Shown: one piece after another, positions 18,661-27,166 of the stretch
How the letters are laid out: every line of letters begins with the position of its first letter
Position numbering within the stretch: the first letter of the stretch is position 1
Assembly: GCF_004360225.1 (NCBI RefSeq)
Contig: NZ_SNUA01000001.1
Coordinates: 1 to 64,000 of the forward strand
Length of the DNA stretch: 64,000 nucleotides
Source: Alcanivorax sp. 24
GTDB lineage: Bacteria > Pseudomonadota > Gammaproteobacteria > Pseudomonadales > Alcanivoracaceae
Direction: 5' to 3'
Notes under the pieces: model-generated
Told to the model about the DNA's origin: nothing
What the model saw: the letters and a program-made list of their open reading frames with translations, nothing else
The model's database searches: none
Made by a program: the position numbers and the translations under genes

Positions 18661-19962
18661 ATGGGGGAACTGAGCCGAATCGGGTTGTGTTGCCTGGCAC
18701 TGTGGGGCGTGTCCGGCATGGCGGCCCAGGCCGGGATGTCATCCCGCGACCTTATCGCCGCGGCGACGGCGGCCCCGGAGGAGAACCGCTGGCGTGTGCC
18801 GGCGGGGATTCACCGGGGGCGTTTTCGCATCGATGAGGAAGGCACCGAGGTGGTTTGCGATCCCGGCGCGGTGCTGGACGCCGAAGGCCAGGGTAATGGC
18901 CTGACCATCGCCGCCGCCAATGTGGCGGTCAGCGGCTGCGCATTGCGTAACTGGGGGAAGGATCTCACCGCCATGGACGCCGGGGTGTTTATCGAGAAGC
19001 AGGCCTCCGGAGCCACTCTGCGTAACAACCGGCTCACCGGTCCGGGCTTCGGCATCTGGGTGGACGGCACCGCCGATGTGACCGTGACCGGCAACCATAT
19101 TCAAGGGGAGCCCGCGTTACGCTCCCAGGATCGTGGCAATGGCATTCATTTGTACGCCGTACGCGGTGCTGTGGTGTCCCGCAATTACGTGCGTGAAACC
19201 CGCGATGGCATCTACATCGACACCTCCAACGGCAACCGGTTGGAAGGCAATGTGCTGGAGGACCTGCGCTATGGCGTTCACTACATGTTTTCCCATGACA
19301 ACAAGGTGGTTGGGAACGTCACCCGGCGCACCCGAACAGGGTATGCCCTGATGCAAAGCCGTGCGCTGTGGGTGGAAGGCAACTGCTCCGAGAATGACCA
19401 GAACTACGGCATTTTGATGAACTACATCACTTATTCCACATTGCGCGGCAACCACATCCGCGGCGTGCGCCGGGGAGCCACCGGCGACGCCATGATCCGC
19501 GGCGCCGAGGGCAAGGCGTTGTTCGTTTACAACTCACTGTACAACGACATCACCGATAACCGCTTTGAACAGAGCACCCTGGGGATCCATCTGACCGCCG
19601 GCTCCGAGGACAACCAGCTCAGTGGCAACCGGTTCATCGTCAATCAACAACAGGTGAAGTACGTGGCTACCCGTACCCAGGAGTGGTCGCGACACGGCAG
19701 GGGCAATTACTGGAGCGACTACCTGGGCTGGGACCGTGACGGTGACGGTATCGGCGACGTGCCGTATCAGCCCAACGATGATCTGGACCGGCTGCTGTGG
19801 TTATACCCCCAGGCTCGCTTGTTGATGAGCAGCCCATCCGTGAGCCTGCTGCGCTGGGCGCAGAGTGCGTTCCCGGTAACACGCTCACCGGGCGTGCGCG
19901 ACAGCCACCCCTTGATGACGGCGGATGAGACCGCCGCGGAGCTCTGTCATGACAGCCATTGA
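18661..19962 (+). CDS. nosD: NosD, periplasmic copper-site maturation protein
   Basis: This 433-residue protein has a signal peptide (about residues 1-23) and a right-handed parallel beta-helix made of CASH/NosD repeats. Repeated turns such as NRLEGN, NKVVGN and NQLSGN are visible. NosD works with the NosFY transporter to build the CuZ centre of NosZ. The ATG at 18661 lies 21 bases after the purine-rich GGAAGGGAG, so a GTG at 18655 is also possible. The 3' end overlaps nosF by 14 bases. Confidence 0.95.
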   Translation: MGELSRIGLCCLALWGVSGMAAQAGMSSRDLIAAATAAPEENRWRVPAGIHRGRFRIDEEGTEVVCDPGAVLDAEGQGNGLTIAAANVAVSGCALRNWGKDLTAMDAGVFIEKQASGATLRNNRLTGPGFGIWVDGTADVTVTGNHIQGEPALRSQDRGNGIHLYAVRGAVVSRNYVRETRDGIYIDTSNGNRLEGNVLEDLRYGVHYMFSHDNKVVGNVTRRTRTGYALMQSRALWVEGNCSENDQNYGILMNYITYSTLRGNHIRGVRRGATGDAMIRGAEGKALFVYNSLYNDITDNRFEQSTLGIHLTAGSEDNQLSGNRFIVNQQQVKYVATRTQEWSRHGRGNYWSDYLGWDRDGDGIGDVPYQPNDDLDRLLWLYPQARLLMSSPSVSLLRWAQSAFPVTRSPGVRDSHPLMTADETAAELCHDSH

Positions 19963-20821
19963 GATGTGCTCGGTGCGGCACGGCTATGGTCGGACCACGG
20001 TATTGCACGACCTGAGCCTGACGGTGGGGGAAGGGGAAGTGCTCGGTCTGTTCGGTCATAACGGCGCTGGCAAGACCACCACCATGAAACTGATTCTCGG
20101 TGTATTGCGGCCGGATGCCGGTGAGGTGCGGGTGCTGGGCGTGCCGGCGGGCGAAGCGCGGGCCCGCCGCGAGCTTGGCTATCTGCCCGAAAGCGTCAGC
20201 TTCTATCCGCAACTCAGTGGGCGGGAGACTCTGGCTTACTTTGCCCGATTGAAAGGCACACCGGTGTCCGGTATCGCGGGGCTGCTTGATCAGGTGGGCC
20301 TGACGAACGCCGCGGATCGTCGGGTCCGTACCTACTCCAAGGGCATGCGTCAGCGTCTGGGCCTGGCCCAGGCGTTGCTCGGCGAGCCTCGGCTGTTGCT
20401 ACTGGATGAGCCCACGGTGGGCCTGGATCCCATCGCCACCGCGGAACTGTACGCTCTGATCGATGATCTGCGCCGCCGGGGCACGGCGGTGGTGTTGTGC
20501 TCCCACGTGTTGGCCGGGGTGGAGGGCTATATCGATCGCGCCGCCATCTTGTGCCAGGGCCGGCTTCGGGCGCTGGGCAGTCTACCGGAACTACAGCGAG
20601 AGGCCGGACTGCGTTGGCATTTGACCAGTCTGCGGGTGGACCCTCAGGGGCGCACGCTCCGATACGAGCGAACCGTGGCGGCGAAAGACAAGATGGCCTG
20701 GTTGCGCGCTCTGGCCAGCCAGCCGGAAACCGTGGACGTGGAAGTGCGGGCGCCGTCCCTGGAAGACCTCTATCGTCATTTCCAGGCTGGAGTTGATGAG
20801 CAACGGAGGGAGACAGTGTGA
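19949..20821 (+). CDS. nosF: NosF, ABC transporter ATP-binding protein
   Basis: This 290-residue ATPase has Walker [10 protein letters not shown] (36-44), a degenerate signature YSKGMRQR and Walker [12 protein letters not shown]. It pairs with the membrane protein NosY to energise assembly of the NosZ copper site, probably by moving a sulfur species or acting mechanically on NosD. The ATG lies inside the end of nosD, and its stop overlaps the nosY start. Confidence 0.95.
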   Translation: MTAIEMCSVRHGYGRTTVLHDLSLTVGEGEVLGLFGHNGAGKTTTMKLILGVLRPDAGEVRVLGVPAGEARARRELGYLPESVSFYPQLSGRETLAYFARLKGTPVSGIAGLLDQVGLTNAADRRVRTYSKGMRQRLGLAQALLGEPRLLLLDEPTVGLDPIATAELYALIDDLRRRGTAVVLCSHVLAGVEGYIDRAAILCQGRLRALGSLPELQREAGLRWHLTSLRVDPQGRTLRYERTVAAKDKMAWLRALASQPETVDVEVRAPSLEDLYRHFQAGVDEQRRETV

Positions 20822-21645
20822 CCGTATTGTGGTCCATTGCCATGAAGGAATTGCGGGACGCACTGCGCAACCGCTGGCTGCTGGCCATCAGCGTTCTCTT
20901 CGCCGTTCTCGCCGTGGGGATCGCCTGGTTTGGCGCCGCCGCCTCGGGCACGGTGGGATTCACCAACGTGCCCGCCACCATGGCCAGTCTCTCTACCCTG
21001 GCCACTCTGTTGATCCCCCTGATCGCTCTGATGCTGGCCTACGACGCCATCGTCGGTGAGGACGAAGCCGGCACTCTGCTGCTGTTGCTGTCCTATCCGC
21101 TGGGGCGGGAGCAATTGCTGCTCGGCAAGTTCGTCGGGCATGGCTTGATTCTGGCCCTGGCCACGGTGGCCGGCTTCGGTGCCGCCCTGGTGGCTATTCT
21201 GGTCGGGGTGGACGGCGTGCCAACGACGGTGCTGGTGGGCGCCTTCGCACGTTTCGCGGTGTCGTCGATGATGCTGGGCTGGGTGTTCCTGGCCATGGCC
21301 TATGTGCTCAGTTGCCGGGTGCGGGAAAAATCCACCGCCGCCGGACTGGCCCTGGCCGTATGGTTCTTCTTTGTGCTGGTGTTCGACTGGCTGCTGCTGG
21401 CGCTGCTGGTGCTCAGCGAGGGGCGTTTCAGTCCGCAGTCTTTGCCCTGGGTGCTGCTGTGCAGCCCCACCGATCTGTACCGGCTGATCAACCTGAGCGG
21501 CTTCGACGCCGGCGCGGAGATTACCGGCGTGCTGGCCCTGGGCCGGGAATTGCCCATGCCGGTCTGGGGGCTTTGGGGCGTTCTGGGGTTGTGGGTGCTG
21601 CTGCCGTTGGGGTTGGCAGGGGTTCTTTTTCGTCGTCGGGTATGA
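20818..21645 (+). CDS. nosY: NosY, ABC transporter permease
   Basis: This 275-residue protein has six hydrophobic segments, the ABC-2 type permease arrangement. It starts at GTG (20818), overlapping the nosF stop (GTGA), with GGAGGGAGA upstream. It is the membrane partner of NosF in NosZ maturation. Its own stop overlaps the first possible start of nosL. Confidence 0.95.
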   Translation: MTVLWSIAMKELRDALRNRWLLAISVLFAVLAVGIAWFGAAASGTVGFTNVPATMASLSTLATLLIPLIALMLAYDAIVGEDEAGTLLLLLSYPLGREQLLLGKFVGHGLILALATVAGFGAALVAILVGVDGVPTTVLVGAFARFAVSSMMLGWVFLAMAYVLSCRVREKSTAAGLALAVWFFFVLVFDWLLLALLVLSEGRFSPQSLPWVLLCSPTDLYRLINLSGFDAGAEITGVLALGRELPMPVWGLWGVLGLWVLLPLGLAGVLFRRRV

Positions 21646-21653
21646 GGTACACC

Positions 21654-22157
21654 ATGGGAAAATCGGGAATCGGGTTCGGTCTGCTGATGTTGTTGGTGTT
21701 GGCGGGCTGTGAGGAACCCTCGTCGGCGGTGCTGGGCCCGGTGCCCTTTCATGCCGATGATGAGTGCCATGTTTGTGGCATGATCATAGCGGATTTTCCG
21801 GGCCCCAAGGGGGAGGCGGTGTCGGCGCATCAGGTGCGCCGTTTCTGTTCGGTGGCGGAAATGCTCGGCTGGTGGCATCAACCGGAGAATCAGGTGGGGG
21901 AATCCCACCTTTATGTCCACGACATGGCGCGTGGAGACTGGAACCGGCCTGATGACGCTCATTTGATCGACGCGCGCCAAGCCTGGTTCGTGATTGGCGG
22001 TGATTTGCCGGGAGCGATGGGGGTGACCGTGGCGTCCTTCGCCGAGAAAGCGGCGGCCGAGGACTGGGCCGGACGACACGGCGGCCGGGTGTATCAATTC
22101 AAGGAACTGGAGCCCGCGTTATGGCGCCCCTCGGCGCCCATGGCCGGGCATCATTGA
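21654..22157 (+). CDS. nosL: NosL, copper-binding lipoprotein
   Basis: This 167-residue protein has lipobox VLAGC (Cys19), so it is probably an outer-membrane lipoprotein facing the periplasm. ECHVCGM (37-43) provides the Cu(I) site typical of NosL, which delivers copper to NosZ. GAGG precedes the ATG at 21654; an alternative ATG at 21642 overlaps the nosY stop. It is the last nos gene; no nosX or other denitrification gene follows in the window. Confidence 0.93.
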   Translation: MGKSGIGFGLLMLLVLAGCEEPSSAVLGPVPFHADDECHVCGMIIADFPGPKGEAVSAHQVRRFCSVAEMLGWWHQPENQVGESHLYVHDMARGDWNRPDDAHLIDARQAWFVIGGDLPGAMGVTVASFAEKAAAEDWAGRHGGRVYQFKELEPALWRPSAPMAGHH

Positions 22158-22178
22158 TCAGGGCACGCCTATAGGCTG

Positions 22179-22250
22179 ATTCGCTGGCAAGCCAGCTTCC
22201 CACAGCGGCTCGGTAGTTCCCTTCGTGGGAAGCGAGCTTGCTCGCGAATA
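22179..22250. repeat. REP-like repeat after nosL
   Basis: ATTCGCTGGCAAGCCAGCTTCCCACAG is followed by a second, inverted unit TGGGAAGCGAGCTTGCTCGCGAAT. The pair sits between the convergent ends of nosL and the cytochrome c gene and could act as a transcription or mRNA-stability boundary. Confidence 0.75.
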
Positions 22251-22355
22251 CGGGGCAAGTTCATGCCTCCAAGATCGATGGACCGGATATGCCCATGGAT
22301 TCAGTGGTCAGGCGCCAGAGCTTCCCCAAACCGAGGGACGGCGTCTTCGGTGGTC

Positions 22356-22673
22356 CTATTTCTGCTGCAGGATCCACTCGGCCAGGGTTTTGGCTTCTTC
22401 ATCGGTCACCGCGTTCGGTGGCATTGGAATGGCGCCCCAGATGCCCTGGCTGCCTTCCTTGATGTGTTTTGCCAAGGTGGTGGCGGCGCCGTCCTGACCA
22501 GCGTATTTCTTCGCCACATCCTGATAGGACGGGCCGACCATGGGGCCGTCGATCTTGTGGCAGGCCACGCAGGCCTTGGCTTGATAGAGGGTCTCGGCGT
22601 CCGCCGCCAGGGCCAGACCAGGACTCAGGGAAGCGGCCGCCAGGGCGGCCAGGGAAAAGGCGGTTACTTTCAT
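22356..22673 (-). CDS. Small monoheme cytochrome c (c551/c552-like)
   Basis: This 105-residue precursor has a signal peptide (about residues 1-24, ending ALA), heme motif CVACH and axial Met in IPMPPNAV, the class I cytochrome c551/c8 pattern. Such proteins donate electrons to nitrite and nitrous oxide reductases. The ATG at 22673 has GGAG upstream. It is convergent with nosL and carries its own FNR/Dnr-like promoter matching that of nosR, which supports a role in N2O respiration (inference). Confidence 0.9.
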   Translation of the reverse strand: MKVTAFSLAALAAASLSPGLALAADAETLYQAKACVACHKIDGPMVGPSYQDVAKKYAGQDGAATTLAKHIKEGSQGIWGAIPMPPNAVTDEEAKTLAEWILQQK

Positions 22674-22714
22674 CGGAGACTCCGTCACGGGACTGCCAAT
22701 AGGGATCGGAGTCG

Positions 22715-22755
22715 ATTGTAGGGTTGGTCGCGGAAGCGGCCTTGATCTGCATCAT
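22715..22755 (-). promoter_or_regulatory. FNR/Dnr-like box and -10 of the cytochrome c gene
   Basis: Read on the minus strand, ATGAT-GCAG-ATCAA (22755-22742) matches the FNR box at nine of ten positions. A -10 TACAAT (22720-22715) is centred 31 bases downstream, exactly as at nosR. The expected start is near 22707, giving a leader of about 34 nt with a GGAG. Confidence 0.75.
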
Positions 22756-22846
22756 GCTTGATCCTCTCGGGTTGGCATCGGCATCAACTAACCGAGGCGT
22801 TCCGTGCTTCTGGCCCGCCCGCCTTGCCTTCCCGGGCATGGGCTGA

Positions 22847-24019
22847 TCAAGGCAGGGTGATGGGCGGAGGGGCGGGGCTCAAGGCGGGAGACTTGAGGAC
22901 GCGGGCGGCCAGTTCGTTTTGCCGGGTCGTACCGGTTTTGCGGAACACGGATTTCAGTTGGCTGCGTGCCGTTTGCACCGAAATGCCCTGGCGGTCGGCG
23001 AGATCGGCCAGTGTTCCGCCTTCGGCTATGGCGCGGGCCACCTTGGCCTCCGCGGGTGTGAGCCCAAACAGAGTGGCGACGTGCTCCTCATCCACATGAA
23101 CAGTCTCCTCGGGCAGATGGAAATGCAGCAGCGCCCGTCCTTCCACGGGGAACAGAATCCGGCCGACTTCCGGTGCCAGTGGACTGAGCAGGCACGCCAG
23201 TGGCTGATCGCCGAGACGAGGCGCCAGTAGCAGATCCCCGGCATGCCGCCAATCACGGCCAGCGCTGGTCAGAATGCCGTTGACCGAATGCAGGAAGCGT
23301 TGCTGTAGTGGGCGGTGCCTGAACATCAAACGCCCGTTCCGGTAGAGCAGGGCATTTTCATTGGCCAATAGGGCCTCCGCCCGTTGGCAGAGGTAGTCGA
23401 CACGGCCGGCGGGGCCCAACAGGATGAAAGGGCGATGCGCCGCCAGCTCGCCGGCAAGGGCGCGGCGGCGAAGCCCGGCGGCTTCAAGATTCAGTTGAAT
23501 GGCGCGGCGTATATGCGGCACCAGCCCGTTGAACCAGGTGGTATCGACGTGATGGTATGGACCGTGATCACGGGTGCGCTGCACCAACAACTGAACGGTA
23601 TGGTCCCGGTTCTGATAAACGGTGCCGCAAACCCCGTGGTGGATATCCAGCCCCCGGGCCCAGTCGTTGTAAAACTCGGTCTGGTAGAACCGGTTTTGCC
23701 GGCAGGAGAAGTCCAGATAGGTGGAATAGAGCTGTCCCGGTGGTTTCTGTTTGAGCTCCGGACGCCAGGGGCAGGCGTTGACGAAGTGATCGACGTACTG
23801 CTGGTGAGCGCTGTCGTCGATATTGATCTTCATACTGGATTGCACTTGTTCCGCGACTCGGTCCAATACCAGTAGACGGGCCGAACGAGAGCGGCTCACG
23901 CGTACCAGTTTGTCCAGAAACATGGACCAGTAGTTCTGGTCCATGGGGGTTGCGTACAACACATCCAGGAGTTCATCGTACTGCCGTCCCGAAAAGGGAA
24001 GTCGACTTGAGCTTTCCAT
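22847..24019 (-). CDS. LuxR-family transcriptional regulator
   Basis: This 390-residue protein has an N-terminal region of about 300 residues without a recognised sensor motif (possibly PAS- or GAF-like) and a C-terminal LuxR/GerE helix-turn-helix (LFGLTPAEAKVARAIAEGG...). The ATG at 24019 has GAGAG upstream and is preferred over a TTG at 24031. A perfect CRP-type site lies just upstream. It is monocistronic; its target genes are unknown. It is not a quorum-sensing autoinducer-binding type on sight. Confidence 0.85.
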   Translation of the reverse strand: MESSSRLPFSGRQYDELLDVLYATPMDQNYWSMFLDKLVRVSRSRSARLLVLDRVAEQVQSSMKINIDDSAHQQYVDHFVNACPWRPELKQKPPGQLYSTYLDFSCRQNRFYQTEFYNDWARGLDIHHGVCGTVYQNRDHTVQLLVQRTRDHGPYHHVDTTWFNGLVPHIRRAIQLNLEAAGLRRRALAGELAAHRPFILLGPAGRVDYLCQRAEALLANENALLYRNGRLMFRHRPLQQRFLHSVNGILTSAGRDWRHAGDLLLAPRLGDQPLACLLSPLAPEVGRILFPVEGRALLHFHLPEETVHVDEEHVATLFGLTPAEAKVARAIAEGGTLADLADRQGISVQTARSQLKSVFRKTGTTRQNELAARVLKSPALSPAPPPITLP

Positions 24020-24043
24020 TTCGACTCTCAATGCCTTCTTGTT

Positions 24044-24059
24044 TGTGAACTATGTCACA
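24044..24059 (-). promoter_or_regulatory. Perfect CRP/Vfr-type operator upstream of the luxR-type gene
   Basis: TGTGA-ACTATG-TCACA matches the CRP consensus in all ten core bases and is flanked by TT and AA. The centre is about 32 bases before the start codon, so it overlaps the likely core promoter rather than sitting at an activating position; repression or autoregulation is inferred. Confidence 0.65.
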
Positions 24060-24229
24060 AAATAAAAGATGCAACGAGTAAGCCAAAAATGGCCGTGGGA
24101 CATTACCGCACTGTTGGTTTCTCCGGTGGCGGGGGCTTCGAGGCGGTTCCACTCACCGATTGAAAAGCCTTTCATAGCCTTGCCGCCGCTGCTCCGTTCC
24201 GAGACCTCCCGATTTGGGGGGGATCGGGT

Positions 24230-25582
24230 TCAGTAGCGGGTTTCCGCCATCCCGGAGAACTGCTTGGCCAGATAGGTGGCGTAGTTGTCGGTCATCCCGG
24301 AGAGGAAATCCAGCGCCCGCATGATGCACTGATAAATACGCTCCTGTTCCGGCAGGGTTGGCAGGTCATCAGGGAAACTGTGGCGGCCGATCAGGTCGAT
24401 GATGCGCTCGTGGCGATAATTGCGCGCGGTGCCACGGGCGTGGGACAAGGCCGCGTCGATCAGGCCGTCGAGCAGAGCGCCCATTACCTCGAAGGCACCG
24501 ATTTCCAGTTCGATTTTGCGCGGGTGCTCGAACACCTTGCCGCGAGCCAGCTGCTTGGCGTTCTCCACCACATCGTGCACCACCGGCTCACAATGGTGCA
24601 GCAGATCCCCGTCCATGCGTCCTTCCAGCAAGCGCTGATGATTGGCAATGAAGGCCTCGACGCCGGCCTCGATGAAGCGTTCAATGATCTTGCCGCGCAG
24701 CAGCGCCGCTTTGCGGCCGTCGCGCAGCCCTGAGTGCACCAGGTTACGGACTTCGGCGCTGTCCGGCAGTGCCGGTTGCAACAAAGCGTAGACCTCGTCC
24801 CAGTGCAGCAGATCCATCTCCAGGCCGTCTTCGAGGTCGATGATGGCGTAGCAGAAATCGTCCGCCGCCTCCATCAGATAGGCCAGGGGGTGGCGGCAAT
24901 AGCGGTCCGCGTCCAGCGGGCGCAGACCGGTGGCCTGGCAAACTTCCCGGAATGCCCCGGCTTCGGAGACGAAGGCGCTGTACTTGCCCGGCTTGATGCC
25001 GCTTTCGCCAGCCTGGGCGGAGAGCCAGGGATATTTGAGAAAGGTGGCCAGAGTGGCGTAGGTTAGACGCATGCCATCCTGGTATTGGTGGTACTCGCTT
25101 TTGGTGAGGATGCGGAACCCCTGGGCATTGCCCTCGAAGTAGATCAGATCGGATTGTTGGGCGGGACTGAGTAGTTCCAGATAACGCTGGCCCCGCTCCT
25201 GGAACCAGGCGCGGATGGCGCGCTCGCCGGTATGACCGAACGGTGGGTTGCCGATGTCATGGGCCAGGCACGCGGATTGCACGATGTCACCGAGATCGGT
25301 GGCGTTGGTGCTTGCCGGTAACAGCTTCAGACGTTCCAAGCGTTCACCCACCTGGATGCCCAGAGTCCGGCCCACGCACGACACTTCCAGGGAATGGGTG
25401 AGGCGGTTGTGCACGTGGTCGTTGGTGGCCAGCGGGTGCACCTGGGTCTTGCGGGCCAGGCGCCGGAAGGCGCCGGAGAAGATGATTTTGTCGTGGTCGC
25501 GCAGGAAAGCGGTACGCCCGGTTTCATCCTTGGCGCCACGGTGTCCCAGGCGCTCCTTGTTGAGCAGGTGTTCCCAATGCAT
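24230..25582 (-). CDS. dgt: Deoxyguanosinetriphosphate triphosphohydrolase-like protein
   Basis: This 450-residue HD-domain enzyme has metal ligands in HNRLTHS (58-64) and HDIGNPPFGH (108-117), the dGTPase signature. It cleaves dGTP (or other dNTPs) to the nucleoside and triphosphate and so controls the dNTP pool. The ATG at 25582 is chosen because alignment-like similarity begins at once (MHWEHLLNKERLG...); no clear Shine-Dalgarno is visible, and a TTG 39 bases upstream is the alternative. Confidence 0.9.
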   Translation of the reverse strand: MHWEHLLNKERLGHRGAKDETGRTAFLRDHDKIIFSGAFRRLARKTQVHPLATNDHVHNRLTHSLEVSCVGRTLGIQVGERLERLKLLPASTNATDLGDIVQSACLAHDIGNPPFGHTGERAIRAWFQERGQRYLELLSPAQQSDLIYFEGNAQGFRILTKSEYHQYQDGMRLTYATLATFLKYPWLSAQAGESGIKPGKYSAFVSEAGAFREVCQATGLRPLDADRYCRHPLAYLMEAADDFCYAIIDLEDGLEMDLLHWDEVYALLQPALPDSAEVRNLVHSGLRDGRKAALLRGKIIERFIEAGVEAFIANHQRLLEGRMDGDLLHHCEPVVHDVVENAKQLARGKVFEHPRKIELEIGAFEVMGALLDGLIDAALSHARGTARNYRHERIIDLIGRHSFPDDLPTLPEQERIYQCIMRALDFLSGMTDNYATYLAKQFSGMAETRY

Positions 25583-25760
25583 GGTCTGGATGCCATTGAA
25601 GAGAGGAGCGGGGCTCCCCAACTGCGTTTACATCGGTGAGGCGGGCCACCGATACCGTTGATGTCATCTTGGTGGACCCGGTGCCGGGGTCAAGCCTCTT
25701 TTCGCCCCGGCGGCGGGTCGAAGTCATAAATCCTTTGGGTCGTCAGAGTAAGGAGCAGTA

Positions 25761-26435
25761 ATGAATCTGGACAAACCCCTACTGATGTTGGTGACCAGCG
25801 CCGGTCAAATGGGACAAGGGCAACAAACCGGCCTGTGGCTTGAGGAATTCGCGGTGCCTTATGGCCTGTTCCGTGAGGCCGGTATCCCGCTGCGAGTGGC
25901 CAGCCCGCTCGGTGGCAAGGTGCCGGTGGATCCGCGCTCGGTACCGGATGATGCCGAGAAGGACGCCTGGCGGGAGGCGATCGCCGCGTTGCAGGAAACC
26001 CGGGCGTTGGAAGACATCTGGGAAGACGGTTTCGCCGGCGTCTTCGTGCCCGGCGGCCATGGCGCCATGTTCGATATGCCGGATCATCCCATGGTGGCAC
26101 GGGTGCTTAACCGTACCTGGGAACAGGGCGGGCTGGTCAGTGCCGTGTGCCACGGTCCGGCGGCCCTGGTGGGCGCCCGCGACGGCGCGGGCAAGCCGCT
26201 GGTGGAAGGCCGCGTGGTAAGTTGCTTCAGTAACGAGGAAGAACACGAAGTGGGGCTCGACGACGTCATGCCCTTCCTGCTGGAGAACCGGCTGCGTGAA
26301 CTGGGCGCGGAAATCCGCAACGGTGAGATGTTCCAGCCGCGGGTGGTGGAGGACGGGAATCTGATCACCGGTCAGAACCCGCAATCCAGCACGGTGGTGG
26401 CCGAGGCCGTCCTGAAACGATTACTGTCCCGATAA
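25761..26435 (+). CDS. DJ-1/PfpI family protein (type 1 glutamine amidotransferase-like)
   Basis: This 224-residue protein has the nucleophile elbow AVCHG (Cys130-His131), an acidic residue near position 28-29 and the PGGHGAMFDMPD loop, the pattern of Hsp31/YajL-like chaperones and glyoxalase/deglycase enzymes. No signal peptide. AAGGAG precedes the ATG. The neighbouring glutathione peroxidase gene follows after 54 bases, suggesting a stress-response pair. Confidence 0.88.
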   Translation: MNLDKPLLMLVTSAGQMGQGQQTGLWLEEFAVPYGLFREAGIPLRVASPLGGKVPVDPRSVPDDAEKDAWREAIAALQETRALEDIWEDGFAGVFVPGGHGAMFDMPDHPMVARVLNRTWEQGGLVSAVCHGPAALVGARDGAGKPLVEGRVVSCFSNEEEHEVGLDDVMPFLLENRLRELGAEIRNGEMFQPRVVEDGNLITGQNPQSSTVVAEAVLKRLLSR

Positions 26436-26489
26436 GCCGGGCGGCGGGTGCGCCCGCCGCATCGGCCGGGGAACCAAGGAGTAAGACAA

Positions 26490-26981
26490 GTGGATATCTA
26501 CGACTACAGCGCCGTCACTCTGGACGGCGAGGAGCGTTCCCTGGCCGATTTCAAAGGCAAGGTGCTTTTGATCGTTAACACCGCCAGCAAATGTGGTTTC
26601 ACGCCCCAGTACAAAGGGCTGCAGGCACTGTATGAGCGCTACAAGAATCGCGGCCTGGTGGTGTTGGGTTTCCCGTGTAACCAGTTCGGTCGTCAGGAGC
26701 CCGGCGATGAGGTGGAGATCGGCGCTTTCTGCGAAAAGAACTACGGCGTCGACTTCCCCATGTTCGCCAAGATCGACGTTAACGGCAGCGACACCCATCC
26801 CCTTTATCGCCACCTCAAATCGGAAGCCCCCGGCCTGCTCGGCAGCGAAGGCATCAAATGGAACTTCACCAAGTTCCTGGTCGACCAAAGCGGCCGTGTG
26901 GTACGTCGCTACGCCCCCAAGGATAAACCGGAGGCGCTGGCGGCGGACGTTGAGAAGGCCTTAAAAGGAGTGGACAGTTGA
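26490..26981 (+). CDS. Glutathione peroxidase family protein
   Basis: This 163-residue protein has peroxidatic Cys35 in NTASKCGFT, GFPCNQFGRQE (61-70) and WNFTKFL (124-130), which supply the Cys-Gln-Trp-Asn tetrad. It is the short cysteine (non-selenium) type that often uses thioredoxin. The start is GTG with AAGGAG eight bases upstream. Its last codons lie inside an inverted repeat shared with the 3' flank of the converging TonB gene. Confidence 0.92.
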   Translation: MDIYDYSAVTLDGEERSLADFKGKVLLIVNTASKCGFTPQYKGLQALYERYKNRGLVVLGFPCNQFGRQEPGDEVEIGAFCEKNYGVDFPMFAKIDVNGSDTHPLYRHLKSEAPGLLGSEGIKWNFTKFLVDQSGRVVRRYAPKDKPEALAADVEKALKGVDS

Positions 26982-27148
26982 CAGCGGAAAAACAAAACAG
27001 GTGATCTTGAATCACTGTGGGAAGCTTGCTTGCAAGCGAATATTATTAAGCGCCTGAGCGACACCATTCGCTTGCAAGCAAGCTTCCCACAGCGGCTAAA
27101 GGTCAGACCATTTCGCGATCTTTTTCTTTTCGCTGTCAACTGTCCACT
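26969..27148. repeat. Nested inverted repeats between convergent genes
   Basis: Outer arms of 18 bases, AGTGGACAGTTGACAGCG (26969-26986) and its exact complement (27131-27148), enclose inner 27-bp arms (27015-27041 and 27066-27092, each containing GGGAAGCTTGCTTGCAAG or its complement). The left outer arm includes the peroxidase stop codon. The inner pair is the REP-like module used throughout the window. Confidence 0.85.
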
Positions 27149-27166
27149 ATCAACTGTCAACTATCT

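Noticed and set aside
17255-18742. 495-residue open frame opposite nosZ
   Set aside because: It mirrors the nosZ coding frame and has no motif of its own; nosZ is unambiguous.
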